63,343 nt of DNA, taken from NCBI GenBank assembly GCA_020831635.1, contig JAFIGC010000014.1, forward strand, positions 1-63,343, written 5' to 3'. Shown here one piece after another: positions 44,795-53,480 of the stretch. A program made the position numbers and the translations under genes. The DNA comes from Verrucomicrobiota bacterium (GTDB lineage Bacteria; Verrucomicrobiota; Kiritimatiellia; SS1-B-03-39; UBA6053). Each line of letters opens with the position of its first letter. Position 1 is the first letter of the stretch. Below the pieces are notes generated by a model. It saw only the letters and a list, made by a program, of their open reading frames with translations. It was not told the origin of the DNA and made no database searches.

Positions 44795-45073
44795 ATGGAC
44801 ATCAAAGAAGAAAACTCAGTCGGGATTTCGGATTTCAAAGCTCATTGCACCGAGCATTTGCGGCGGGTGGAACAAACCGGTGCCTCCCTGCGTGTCACCC
44901 GGCACGGGAAAGTCGTGGCCGTGGTGAACCCGCCTGACGACGAATCGCCCACCATTGCGGAGTGGATGGGCCGCGGCGCGGGCCTCTCCAAACCGGGCTC
45001 CGGGGCCTTGTTTGACGAACCCACCTGGCAACCGGGCGACTGGGACATGGAACGGGATGACACCGAACTGTGA
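44795..45073 (+). CDS. Phd/YefM-type antitoxin
   Basis: 92 residues. GISDFKAHCTEHLRRVEQTG and LRVTRHGKVVAVVNPPDD are the Phd/YefM N-terminal fold; the C-terminal tail (GDWDMERDDTEL) is acidic and likely wraps the toxin. It overlaps the PIN toxin gene by 4 bases. Promoter-side bases 44700-44790 show no clear operator. Confidence 0.87.
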   Translation: MDIKEENSVGISDFKAHCTEHLRRVEQTGASLRVTRHGKVVAVVNPPDDESPTIAEWMGRGAGLSKPGSGALFDEPTWQPGDWDMERDDTEL

Positions 45074-45468
45074 ACTACCTGCTTGATACCAATGTTTGGT
45101 TTCGGCTGTTCGACAGTCCCCATGAAATCAACGAAGCGGTGCGCCGCACCCTCCAAAGCGAAAAACGATTGGCGGTTTCCAGTTTCAGCTTAATCGAAGT
45201 CGCGCAAAAGCAGTCCAAACACAACTTCCTCGCCGTCCCGGTCCGGGATTGGTTCAAGATCGCCATCCCCAGAGGCAGAATCGAAGTCCTGACCGTCACC
45301 CCCGAAATCGCGGTCCGTTCTTACAATTTGGGCGATCATTTTCATGGCGACCCCGCCGACCGCATCATCACCGCCACCGCGCTTGTCCACAACCTCACCC
45401 TCGTGACATCCGACCGAAAACTTTTGGCCGAGACCCAAATTCAAACCCTCTCCACCCGGCAACCCTAA
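45070..45468 (+). CDS. PIN-domain toxin paired with the Phd-type antitoxin
   Basis: 132 residues starting with GTG 45070 inside the antitoxin stop. PIN motifs: Asp6 in YLLDTNVWFR, Glu43 in SLIEVAQKQSK, Asp97 in GDPADRIITATAL and Asp115 in TSDRKLL. A complete, probably active RNase toxin of the YefM/Phd-PIN type. Confidence 0.88.
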   Translation: MNYLLDTNVWFRLFDSPHEINEAVRRTLQSEKRLAVSSFSLIEVAQKQSKHNFLAVPVRDWFKIAIPRGRIEVLTVTPEIAVRSYNLGDHFHGDPADRIITATALVHNLTLVTSDRKLLAETQIQTLSTRQP

Positions 45469-45502
45469 CAAACACCATGCCCAACCTCCACCGATCTTTC
45501 CG

Positions 45503-45736
45503 ATGAATTCAGATCGCAACCAGTTTGAATACCGCCAAATTGTCGCTACACTGTCGCGACAATTGACATGGTCTCATTTCAAAGAGCTTTTGCCTATTGA
45601 AGACCTCTTGAAACGAGGCATTTCCCAATGCAGAAAAAGTCTCCGCACTGCGGAGACTTTTGACACGAGTCCACCAAATGATTTACATCATCCCCTTCCG
45701 CGAACTTCTGCTCAACCCCTATCACAAAACCATTGA
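45503..45736 (+). pseudogene. N-terminal fragment of a DUF1016 (YhcG-type) nuclease-family gene
   Basis: YRQIVATLSRQLTWSHFKEL followed by LPIEDLLKR is the conserved N-terminal core of DUF1016 proteins, normally 330-370 residues; here about 45 residues survive. After that the frame is unrelated. The 314-base gap between the PIN toxin and the methyltransferase is made of this remnant and the hairpin at 45635-45661. Confidence 0.65.
45635..45661. terminator. Perfect 13-base hairpin
   Basis: AAAAGTCTCCGCA-C-TGCGGAGACTTTT, arms perfectly complementary with a one-base centre and A/T ends on both sides. Could act as a bidirectional terminator before the methyltransferase gene; one-base loop makes a palindromic protein site an alternative. 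Confidence 0.4.
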
Positions 45737-45782
45737 CATCAACCGCAACTGCATACAAAACGTACCAGATTGACTTCCGCCC

Positions 45783-48700
45783 ATGCCCGACCTCCGCACT
45801 TCCATCCAAACCGCCCTCCAAGCTTTCCAAACCCGCCCTCTCCGCGAGGCAGCCACCGAACTGCTCGCCACCCTCAGCTATCGAAGCGACCGCACTTTGG
45901 CGATTGATAACTTGGAAATCCTCAGGGATCATTTAGACCCACACGATTTCCTAAGAGAAGAAAACGCCCATATTTCTTTGTGGAAATCCGTCCATTTGCT
46001 CTTCCAGCTTACCAAGTCGGAACTCGCCCCATCCGCAGGCAATGACCTGGGACTCATCCTCGAAAATCCTCTGAAACTACACCACGAGGGGAAAGTCATT
46101 GAGTCCTATATCTTCTTTGCCGTGGACCTCCATTCCCGCGACGATGGACAGCCCCATACCCGCGAAACCTACGGCAACATCACCCGGGCCCTCAACCGCC
46201 TGGTGCCGCAACCCGTGCTGGTTCTCTTCCGCGAGAGTTCCCGCCTCTCCCTTGCTGTCATCAACCGCCGCCGCAATCTCCGGGACGGCACTCGCGACGT
46301 GCTTACCCGCGTCTCGCTGATCCGGGACATTGAGGTTGATTCCCCGCACCGCGCCCACCTCGACCTCCTCCAGCGCTTTTCACTCGTCTCCCTGTCCGCC
46401 GAATCCGCGATCCGCACCTTTGCGGATCTCGACACCGCCTGGCAGAAAATTTTCTCCGTCCAGGAACTCAAGAACCGCTTTTACAAATCCCTCTCCGCCT
46501 GGTTCCGCTGGGCCCGGCAGGAAATCCAACTCGCTCAACTCCCCGACCAAACCCCCGACACTCCGGCGGCCAGGGGCCGGGCCACCGACGAGTTTACCGT
46601 CCGACTCATCTGCCGCACCCTGTTCACCTGGTTCCTCAAGGAAATGCGGCTCATCCCCGCCGAGTTGCTTGAACTCTACGACACCGCCGAAAACCGGCGT
46701 GTCCTCACCAGAGACGGCGTGGACCCACATTATCTGGAAGGTAACCACTACTATCGCGGCATCCTTCAAAACATCTTTTTTCAATCGCTGAATCGCCCCA
46801 TGGACCAACGGCGTAAATCCGGACAGGAAGCCGCCAATGACCGCGAAGTCTCGGACTCCGAACTCAAAAAACTCGCCTACATCGGCAAACAGAATCTTCC
46901 CGAGGACTTCGACTATAGTCTCTTTGATCGCATTCCCTACCTCAATGGCGGACTTTTTGATGCCTTGCCCGAGGACAACCTTAAATTCACCCATGAGGAA
47001 GGCACCGCCTTCAACGTTCCCAACAAACTCTTTTATGCCCGCCGGGAGGATGGATTCACACTTCCCGGTGAGGGCCGCCGCGCCACCGCGCAGCCCATGG
47101 AGGGGCTGAACCGAATCTTTGACCGCTACCGCTTCACTGTCGCGGAAAACACTCCGCTGGAAGAGGATGTGGCTCTAGATCCCGAACTGCTGGGACTCGT
47201 CTTCGAAAACCTGCTCGCCGAAATCGACCCTGATGACGAAGCCGCCGCCAATACCGCCCGCAATGAGTCTGGATCCTACTACACCCCCCGCCGCATCGTG
47301 GACTACATGGTCAACGAGGCCCTGCACCTCCATCTCCGCACTGAATTCGAAAAAGACGGTGCCACGCCCGCCGATCTCCAACTTCTTGGTCAACTCTGCT
47401 ATGATCTCGAGCCCGGGGCGGATTTTTCCCCCATCGCCTCTCGGGTGGTGGACAGCTTGGAAGCCGTTCGCGTGCTCGACCCCGCCTGCGGCTCCGGCGC
47501 GTTCCCCATGGGCATGCTCCACCGCATGGTTGAACTGCTGCGCCGAGTCGATCCCGACAACCGGCTCTGGATTGAGCGCCTCCTCTCCCGCATTCCGGCG
47601 GGAATGCGGGAAGACGCCGCCCGCGGGCTGGAGGGCAAAAGCTACAACTACCTCCGCAAGCTCGGGCTCATTCAGAAAAACCTCTACGGCCTCGACATCC
47701 AGCCGTTAGCCACCCTCATCGCCAAACTCCGCTTTTTCCTCACCCTCGTCGTCGAACAGGAAGTCCACCTCGCCGACCCCGCACACAATTACGGCCTCTC
47801 CTCCCTGCCGAATCTTGAAACCAACCTGATCTGCGCCAACACCCTCGCCGATACCGGACACGGCCTGCTCAGCGGACCGATCCTCGCCGATCTCCGCCAA
47901 GCCCGCGAGGAATACTATCAGCCCGCCACCACCCGTGAGCGCCGCGACGAACTCGCCCGCGCGATCGGCGACAAACTCGCCACCCTGTTCCCCGGTTTCG
48001 CCGAATCCGCCAAAGGCGTGAAACCCGTCGGCGAAACCCGGATGGATCGGGAGAACATGCGCCACCATCAGGATGCCTACTGGCTGGCCGAATGGTTCAA
48101 ACACGCCACCCTCGCCGCCCCTTTCTTCAATGTGGAAACCTTCTTTCCCGAACTGATTACCGAAGGCGAACGCGATCCCGCCCCCTTTCATATCGTCATA
48201 GGCAACCCGCCCTACGGGGGCACCAAGATTCCGGATCAAGTCAAAAACGCTCTCGGTCTCGGGTCCAAAGATCCTTACGGTGCCTTCATCGCCCGCTTTC
48301 TGGGGAATCCTCGACGTGCCAGCCCGCTCGCCGAGGACGGGGTGCTCGCCTTCATCGTCAGCGACACCTTCATGACCATCAAAACGCACCGCCCCCTGCG
48401 GGAGCAAATGCTTCGAAACCGTATCCACAAAATGCTACGCGTTTCCGGGGACACCTTCAAGGCTACCGTCAACTGCGCCGTCATCCTCTGTCAACGCGGA
48501 GCCGCCTCGGAAACCCATACCTGCCAGATGGCCGACCTCACCAACGTCTCCATCCAGGAGCAGTACGAGCGCTTCCTTCACCTGCTCTACCAAACCGAAG
48601 GCTTCACCCGGCGCACCAATATCTCCAACCAGACCTACGCGATTTACCACTACCGCCAGCGCCTGATCGAAACGAATTCGAACCTCCCGTTCTTCGTGGC

Positions 48701-49544
48701 ATCACCGAAGCTCTTTGCGTTGATGAATGATACCACCGCGCCCGTTTCACAGGAGGTGATCGGTGGAAAGCGGGTGCCAGTGCGGACCGTGCAACTGAAT
48801 GGGAACGGTGTGCGGCTGATCAAGCTCGGGGATATTGCGGAAGTAAAAGTCGGTTTGCAGACGGGTGATAACGAAGCTTATTTGTTCCAGAACCCAGACG
48901 CCCGTGGTTCCTACCGTTCGATTGAAGAATACCGTGATTTCCTTTTGACCGATGCGGATCTTGCGGAAATTCATTCGGATGAAAATTTGAGAATGGATGT
49001 CATCAACCATGGTATTTCAAAGACCGAAACGACCTCACCACGATACTTTGGCGGTCGTTATATTGCACCCTATGACAAAGGCGGTGAATCTGATTCGGAG
49101 GAGGGATGGATGCCTTGTTACTGGGTGCCTACGAACTACTTCATTGATTGGAGTGAAGAGGCTGTTACTGCAATTAGAACGGTAACAATCGCTGATGCTT
49201 ATCGAAGAAAGGGAAAACCCGTACCTCAGGGGAAGCCTCATTACGAAAATACCGTCGCAGGGTTAATTCGCAATCCAGATTTCTATTTCAAGGATGGCAT
49301 CACTTTTTCAGATACCGGATTTTACGCGCCAACTTTTCGACTAAATAGCGCCGGAACATTCGATGTCATGGGAATGACGCTTTTCGCCGAAACTGATTCA
49401 AAACAGCTCTGCGGATTTCTCGCTTCGCGAATTACCAGATTCTTTGTTAAAACTTTTGTAAATTCTACTGTACACACTCAAGTCGAGGGACTCAAGCCGA
49501 TCCCTTTTCCAAAACTGCAACTAGTGCTTAGTTGCATAGATTAA
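45783..49544 (+). CDS. Eco57I-type DNA adenine methyltransferase, 3' end replaced by an IS
   Basis: 1253 residues as it stands. N-terminal ~350 residues are the helper region of type IIG/PglX-like enzymes (RETYGNITRALNRL, LTRVSLIRDIEVD). SAM-binding motif I DPACGSGAF lies near 565, catalytic NPPY near 807, followed by a target-recognition-like region. Predicted to make N6-methyladenine. The last seven residues (from CTA 49521 on) are IS630 sequence. Without the IS and one TA copy, the frame joins exactly to 50641 and runs to 51603. The loss of about 320 C-terminal residues, including a DUF3800 domain, may or may not have inactivated it. Confidence 0.88.
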   Translation: MPDLRTSIQTALQAFQTRPLREAATELLATLSYRSDRTLAIDNLEILRDHLDPHDFLREENAHISLWKSVHLLFQLTKSELAPSAGNDLGLILENPLKLHHEGKVIESYIFFAVDLHSRDDGQPHTRETYGNITRALNRLVPQPVLVLFRESSRLSLAVINRRRNLRDGTRDVLTRVSLIRDIEVDSPHRAHLDLLQRFSLVSLSAESAIRTFADLDTAWQKIFSVQELKNRFYKSLSAWFRWARQEIQLAQLPDQTPDTPAARGRATDEFTVRLICRTLFTWFLKEMRLIPAELLELYDTAENRRVLTRDGVDPHYLEGNHYYRGILQNIFFQSLNRPMDQRRKSGQEAANDREVSDSELKKLAYIGKQNLPEDFDYSLFDRIPYLNGGLFDALPEDNLKFTHEEGTAFNVPNKLFYARREDGFTLPGEGRRATAQPMEGLNRIFDRYRFTVAENTPLEEDVALDPELLGLVFENLLAEIDPDDEAAANTARNESGSYYTPRRIVDYMVNEALHLHLRTEFEKDGATPADLQLLGQLCYDLEPGADFSPIASRVVDSLEAVRVLDPACGSGAFPMGMLHRMVELLRRVDPDNRLWIERLLSRIPAGMREDAARGLEGKSYNYLRKLGLIQKNLYGLDIQPLATLIAKLRFFLTLVVEQEVHLADPAHNYGLSSLPNLETNLICANTLADTGHGLLSGPILADLRQAREEYYQPATTRERRDELARAIGDKLATLFPGFAESAKGVKPVGETRMDRENMRHHQDAYWLAEWFKHATLAAPFFNVETFFPELITEGERDPAPFHIVIGNPPYGGTKIPDQVKNALGLGSKDPYGAFIARFLGNPRRASPLAEDGVLAFIVSDTFMTIKTHRPLREQMLRNRIHKMLRVSGDTFKATVNCAVILCQRGAASETHTCQMADLTNVSIQEQYERFLHLLYQTEGFTRRTNISNQTYAIYHYRQRLIETNSNLPFFVASPKLFALMNDTTAPVSQEVIGGKRVPVRTVQLNGNGVRLIKLGDIAEVKVGLQTGDNEAYLFQNPDARGSYRSIEEYRDFLLTDADLAEIHSDENLRMDVINHGISKTETTSPRYFGGRYIAPYDKGGESDSEEGWMPCYWVPTNYFIDWSEEAVTAIRTVTIADAYRRKGKPVPQGKPHYENTVAGLIRNPDFYFKDGITFSDTGFYAPTFRLNSAGTFDVMGMTLFAETDSKQLCGFLASRITRFFVKTFVNSTVHTQVEGLKPIPFPKLQLVLSCID

Positions 49545-50638
49545 CGATAGTATTGCGTAGTTGGGTCCCTTTTACCTCCCGCTTTCTCCATTTAAATGGC
49601 TTCGCGGTAGCATTGTATACCTCGATGAATTCGTTAATCGCCCTCCCCAGTTCCTCGACACTCTGGAAGCTTGCTCCTCTCAAGGCCTTTCTCGACATGA
49701 TGCCGAACCAGATTTCCACTTGGTTAAGCCAACTGGCCGATGTGGGAGTAAAGTGAAAATAGACGTTTGGATGTTTCTCAAGCCATGTGTCGCACTTTTT
49801 GTGGGTGCAGTAGTTGTCCAGGATGACATGTATTTCCTGTTCTGGCGGAGCATCCGCGACAATTTCGTCCATGAACTTCAGGAATTCCTCCCGTCGCTTG
49901 AGGGTGGTTTGACTCGTTTTGATTTCGCCGGTAGCCACCTGCAGCGCAGCAAACAGATTGAGCGTTCCATGCCGTTTATAGGTGCTCTTGTAGCCGCGGA
50001 CTATTTTTCCGCTGTCCGTTTCCACATACCCAGTGGCCCGCTCCAAAGCTTGAATGCTTGGTTTCTCGTCCACGCTGATTACCAGAGCTTTCTCCGGTGG
50101 ATTCAGATACAAGCCAATAATATCGGCTGCTTTAGCGGCGAACTGCTTGTCAGTGCTCACGCACCACGAACGTTGACGTGCCAAGCAGATCCCCTCTTTC
50201 CGCAGTACACGCCAAACGGCATGGACCGAACCTCCGACCGCATTAGCCACAGACGGGCCATCCCATTCGGCCTGTCCCCGAGGTGGCGGTTCTTCGAGCT
50301 TTGCCAGTACCTTGTTGCGAAAAGACTCGCCGTAGACGGGTTTAGCTCCGGGGCGAGGCAAATCCTCGAGGCCCTTCAGGCCTTGTTGAGCAAAGCGTTG
50401 ACGCCATTTTATCACAGTATTGGGTCGGGTCTGACAGCGCTTGGCTATATCTTTAACCTGCTCACCGGCTGCGCAACCCAGGATGATGCGCGCACGGTCA
50501 ACAACCTGTTTCGCTTCGGTGCGACTCGTCGCACGACGTTCGAGAACTTGTTGTTCCTTTTCATCAAGTATGATTCGTGGTGATTTTCGTGCCATGCCAT
50601 CAGCATACACTATATCGTATATCAATGCAAGTAAGCAC
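49524..50638 (-). mobile_element. IS630-family insertion sequence (element 2), 1115 bases, splitting the methyltransferase gene
   Basis: Imperfect terminal inverted repeats: left GTGCTTAGTTGCATAGATTA, right (reversed) GTGCTTACTTGCATTGATAT. TA duplications at 49522-49523 and 50639-50640. One transposase gene on the minus strand. A different element from the one at 43346 (transposases clearly divergent), although both share the GTG tip and CTAG surroundings. Confidence 0.92.
49528..50595 (-). CDS. IS630-family transposase (element 2)
   Basis: 355 residues. Helix-turn-helix part VKDIAKRCQTRPNTVIKWRQ, then a DDE domain with Asp in VISVDEKPSIQAL, Asp in VILDNYCTHKK and Glu in WLNQVEIWFGIM. Intact. 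ATG 50595 starts MARKSPRIILDEKEQ. Its 3' end reaches to within 4 bases of the IS end. Confidence 0.93.
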   Translation of the reverse strand: MARKSPRIILDEKEQQVLERRATSRTEAKQVVDRARIILGCAAGEQVKDIAKRCQTRPNTVIKWRQRFAQQGLKGLEDLPRPGAKPVYGESFRNKVLAKLEEPPPRGQAEWDGPSVANAVGGSVHAVWRVLRKEGICLARQRSWCVSTDKQFAAKAADIIGLYLNPPEKALVISVDEKPSIQALERATGYVETDSGKIVRGYKSTYKRHGTLNLFAALQVATGEIKTSQTTLKRREEFLKFMDEIVADAPPEQEIHVILDNYCTHKKCDTWLEKHPNVYFHFTPTSASWLNQVEIWFGIMSRKALRGASFQSVEELGRAINEFIEVYNATAKPFKWRKREVKGTQLRNTIVNLCN

Positions 50639-50745
50639 TAGAATGTGGAGAAATTGCTGAATTAGTTCAATCAATTTCACAAAATCAGCGTACCAAACCC
50701 CGATACGACTACGCCAGCAATGAGCAGCTCGAGATCGACCGCCTC

Positions 50746-51603
50746 GTGTATGCCGCCTACGGGCTGAATGAAGCCGACATCAAGGAGGTGGAGAACTGGT
50801 ATGCGCGGAGGTATCCCAAGCTGGCGGAGGCGCAGCGGCGCAATCTGGCCGCCAAACAGGGCAAGACCGAGGAGGAGATCCTCAACCGTCCCGTGTACCA
50901 TCTGTACTGCGATGAGTCCTGCCATCTCCCCGCCGACGGCGAACCGAACATGCTGCTGGGTCTGGTGTCCAGTCCTGCGGAATGTGTTCGCACCTTGCAT
51001 CTGGACCTGAAAACTCTCTGGTCAAGTCACGGTATGCCGGAGAGTTTTGAGGTGAAATGGACCAAGGTCAGTCCCGCCAAGCTGGATTTCTATCTGGCAG
51101 TGCTTGATTGGTTTTTCGCACAGCCCGACCTGAGTTTCCGCTGTGTGGTGCTTTCAGATAAAGCCGCCGCCTACCAACGTCTCCCAGATGAAAGTCAGGA
51201 TCAGGTTTATTACAGCCTATATTATGAACTCTTACGTCACGCCACCGAACCGGAAAGCAGCTATCGAGCGTTCCTGGACATCAAGGATACCCGTGGCCGC
51301 GAAAAACTGCGGGCTTTGCATGAAATCCTGAAAGTGGATGCCAATGATCCCATGGGCGAACGCGTGGCACAGTTGCAGCATGTCCGTTCCCATGAAATAC
51401 GCCTTTTGCAACTTGCGGATTTGTTGCTCGGGATTGTTGCCCACGCCCGCCGCCCCCGTTCCCCAACGGATTCCAAGGCCAAGAGGGAGTTGATCCACGC
51501 TTTTGAAGACAAGGCGGGTTTCATGCTTTCCGGGGATTCGTTGCCGGGAACTGACAAGGTGCGAGTACTCACCATCCATGACAACCATGAGGTGACCCCA
51601 TGA
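50746..51603 (+). CDS. 3' part of the split gene: methyltransferase tail plus DUF3800 domain
   Basis: Open without stop from the IS edge (50641); first usable start is GTG 50746, giving 285 residues. The first part, including EIDRLVYAAYGLNEADIKEVE from 50731, is the C-terminal tail of Eco57I/PglX-type methyltransferases. From about residue 50 (YHLYCDESCHLPADGE) it is a DUF3800 domain: FEVKWTKVSP, CVVLSDKAA, FLDIKDTRGREKL and HEIRLLQLADLLLGIV. The two are continuous in one frame, so this is the C-terminus of a natural fusion and not an independent gene. The next gene overlaps its stop by 4 bases. Confidence 0.82.
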   Translation: MYAAYGLNEADIKEVENWYARRYPKLAEAQRRNLAAKQGKTEEEILNRPVYHLYCDESCHLPADGEPNMLLGLVSSPAECVRTLHLDLKTLWSSHGMPESFEVKWTKVSPAKLDFYLAVLDWFFAQPDLSFRCVVLSDKAAAYQRLPDESQDQVYYSLYYELLRHATEPESSYRAFLDIKDTRGREKLRALHEILKVDANDPMGERVAQLQHVRSHEIRLLQLADLLLGIVAHARRPRSPTDSKAKRELIHAFEDKAGFMLSGDSLPGTDKVRVLTIHDNHEVTP

Positions 51604-52103
51604 GCCCTCTCCCCACTTGGCTGCCGACAGCCTTGGCGCTCGCTGATTTTACAGATCTGAATGCTCTGGAAGCTGCGGCCTACGCCCATTTCAGGTCTGC
51701 CTGGGCCTCGCATCCCAACTTTCGTGGGGACGAGGTGCGAGTTCATCGCCACCCCCATCTTGCCAACTCAAACCGTTGGAACACCTACTGGCACTGCGTG
51801 ACGGAGGGGCACCCGGAATCGACCCGTACGAACCCCATTCCAGACCGATTGGAACGCATCCCTTGGGCGCGTCCCATTATTGAAAACGAGACGGAAGCTC
51901 ATTCAGGCATCAAAGTATGGGCGAATATACGGGGGCGGGATCGGCATGTCTGCATATGGTTTGAGCCGGAGAATTACCTCATCGTACTAAAAGTGGCCAA
52001 AGACCACTTTGTTCTCAAGACCACCTATCGTCCGGAAAGTCGGCGGCGTTCCCAGCTGCACCGGGATTACGCCAACTGGAAAAAAACGGGCCGCGACATT
52101 TAA
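51600..52103 (+). CDS. Small protein, possible BECR/RelE-fold ribonuclease
   Basis: 167 residues, translationally coupled (ATGA) to the methyltransferase-DUF3800 gene. The second half (IPWARPIIENE, GRDRHVCIWFEPENYLIVL, DHFVLKTTYRPE, RRSQLHRDYANWKK) has the strand pattern and terminal basic/aromatic motif seen in BECR-type (barnase/EndoU/RelE-like) toxins. That assignment is by eye only. Coupling to the fusion gene suggests a functional link. Confidence 0.6.
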   Translation: MSPLPTWLPTALALADFTDLNALEAAAYAHFRSAWASHPNFRGDEVRVHRHPHLANSNRWNTYWHCVTEGHPESTRTNPIPDRLERIPWARPIIENETEAHSGIKVWANIRGRDRHVCIWFEPENYLIVLKVAKDHFVLKTTYRPESRRRSQLHRDYANWKKTGRDI

Positions 52104-52221
52104 TCGCGGCCTAATGCACCTTCCACACATGGTGGATGTGACATAGTGATTATAGCCGCATCGGGCAACCTTATCAACGGTAAATTTAATAAATTTTAAC
52201 ATTTTTTAAGTTTTTTTAAGT

Positions 52222-52644
52222 ATGCAAACCCCTCAACTCTGGCTGATCAAATTCGCGCCTTTCCGAACCGCTTGGGAGGAAATCGTTGCCCGAGGGAACT
52301 TTACTCTTCGTGGGGTTCGTAATCTGGAAGCCCGTAAAAACTTGAATGATATGCGTCTGGGTGATCATGTGCTCTTTTATAGAAGCCAAAAAGACCAAGC
52401 CGTCGTTGGCATTCTGGAAGTTAGTCAGGAGGCCTATCCCGACCCCACCAGTGCCGCTGACATATGGTTAACCTGTGATTTCAAACCCATCCGCACCCTC
52501 TCCCGCCCCGTGACCCTCACCACCCTTCGCCAAGACCCGCGTCTTGAGGACATCCCCCTTTTGCGTCAGCCCCGCCTGGCTGTGATGCCCTTAAGTCAGA
52601 TTGCCTTTGCGCTAATTCTGGAAAAAAGCCATGAACCATCCTAA
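52222..52644 (+). CDS. EVE-domain protein
   Basis: 140 residues, a single EVE (PUA-like) domain: LWLIKFAPFRTAWEEIV, FTLRGVRNLEARKNLNDM, GDHVLFYRSQKDQAVVGILE, EAYPDPTSA, then LARLAVMP-like C-terminal strand LAVMPLSQIAF. EVE domains bind modified bases in DNA or RNA and are often found with restriction and other defence genes. After an AT-rich 118-base gap (promoter-like) it starts a second run of overlapping genes; the HEPN gene begins inside its last codons. Confidence 0.9.
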   Translation: MQTPQLWLIKFAPFRTAWEEIVARGNFTLRGVRNLEARKNLNDMRLGDHVLFYRSQKDQAVVGILEVSQEAYPDPTSAADIWLTCDFKPIRTLSRPVTLTTLRQDPRLEDIPLLRQPRLAVMPLSQIAFALILEKSHEPS

Positions 52645-53383
52645 CTCGGACACGCTGAATTTCGATCCCGAAGAGCTTTGTCAGCGAATTGCCGCCCTGA
52701 CGCGGAGCATGATGGATTTTTGGGAGGATGGCGGATGGGCTCCGGGGGAGGCTGCTCTGTTGCTGGATAAGTCCATGCTTCATTGGCAATCCTCACTGGC
52801 AGAAAGCCTCACCCGTTGGATGAATGCGACATCTGAGGGGGATCTTATTTTGGCCTGGGCGAATTTGGGGGCCTTGATCGAGGGGCAATTGAAACTGTTC
52901 CTCTGTGTTTACTACCATGATTACACTAACGATCTTGAAGGCATTCGTCGGCGAGGAAAACGCATCGACCCGGACGGCAGTCAACTGGAGGAGTTGCGGC
53001 AGTTTTTTGTGAAGAGGATCTGGGATGTGGGCACAAACTGGAACCCTTACGTCCAACTCGTCCAACAGAGGCGAAATGCGGTCCATGCCTTTCAACATCG
53101 GGAACTCGGAACCCACACCGAATGGATGGATGCTCTTCGCCTGCACCTTTCCTTCATTCGGGATCTGAACGGCAGTCTTCCTTATCCGGATGAAATCAGT
53201 TTTTGTGGATGTGAAACCAAAGGCAGACACGCGGGCAGTTCCCATAATCACGATGGTCACCCCGGAAGATACCCCGGAAGTCACCCCGGATGTGGCGAGG
53301 TTTCTAAAAAAGATTTTTCCCTACAACCCGCGCAGCCGCAACTAAAAATATCGACTGACAACCGCCGGGAAAATAATCTCTGA
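52631..53383 (+). CDS. HEPN-type protein with RX4H motif
   Basis: 250 residues, overlapping the EVE gene by 14 bases. The helical body (LILAWANLGALIEGQLKLFL, LEELRQFFVKRIW) leads to QQRRNAVHAFQHRE with Arg147 and His152 in RX4H spacing, the catalytic motif of HEPN ribonucleases. Residues after about 190 (CETKGRHAGSSHNHDGHPG...) are low-complexity and look like a frame that runs out of the domain; the alternative frame from 53210 reads TPEDTPEVTPDVARF, a linker type seen in AAA_4/Fic proteins. The gene may therefore have acquired a foreign 3' end. Confidence 0.72.
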   Translation: MNHPNSDTLNFDPEELCQRIAALTRSMMDFWEDGGWAPGEAALLLDKSMLHWQSSLAESLTRWMNATSEGDLILAWANLGALIEGQLKLFLCVYYHDYTNDLEGIRRRGKRIDPDGSQLEELRQFFVKRIWDVGTNWNPYVQLVQQRRNAVHAFQHRELGTHTEWMDALRLHLSFIRDLNGSLPYPDEISFCGCETKGRHAGSSHNHDGHPGRYPGSHPGCGEVSKKDFSLQPAQPQLKISTDNRRENNL

Positions 53384-53480
53384 AACTCATTTGCACCGTC
53401 ATACAAAAAATTAAGGCCTACAAACCATGACCACCATCATCCGCGACATCCTGAACGACCTCGAACGCACTCGGTAGAAC

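Noticed and set aside
45594-45932. Minus-strand frame over the DUF1016 remnant
   Set aside because: Overlaps the start of the well-supported methyltransferase and includes the hairpin; no domain recognised.
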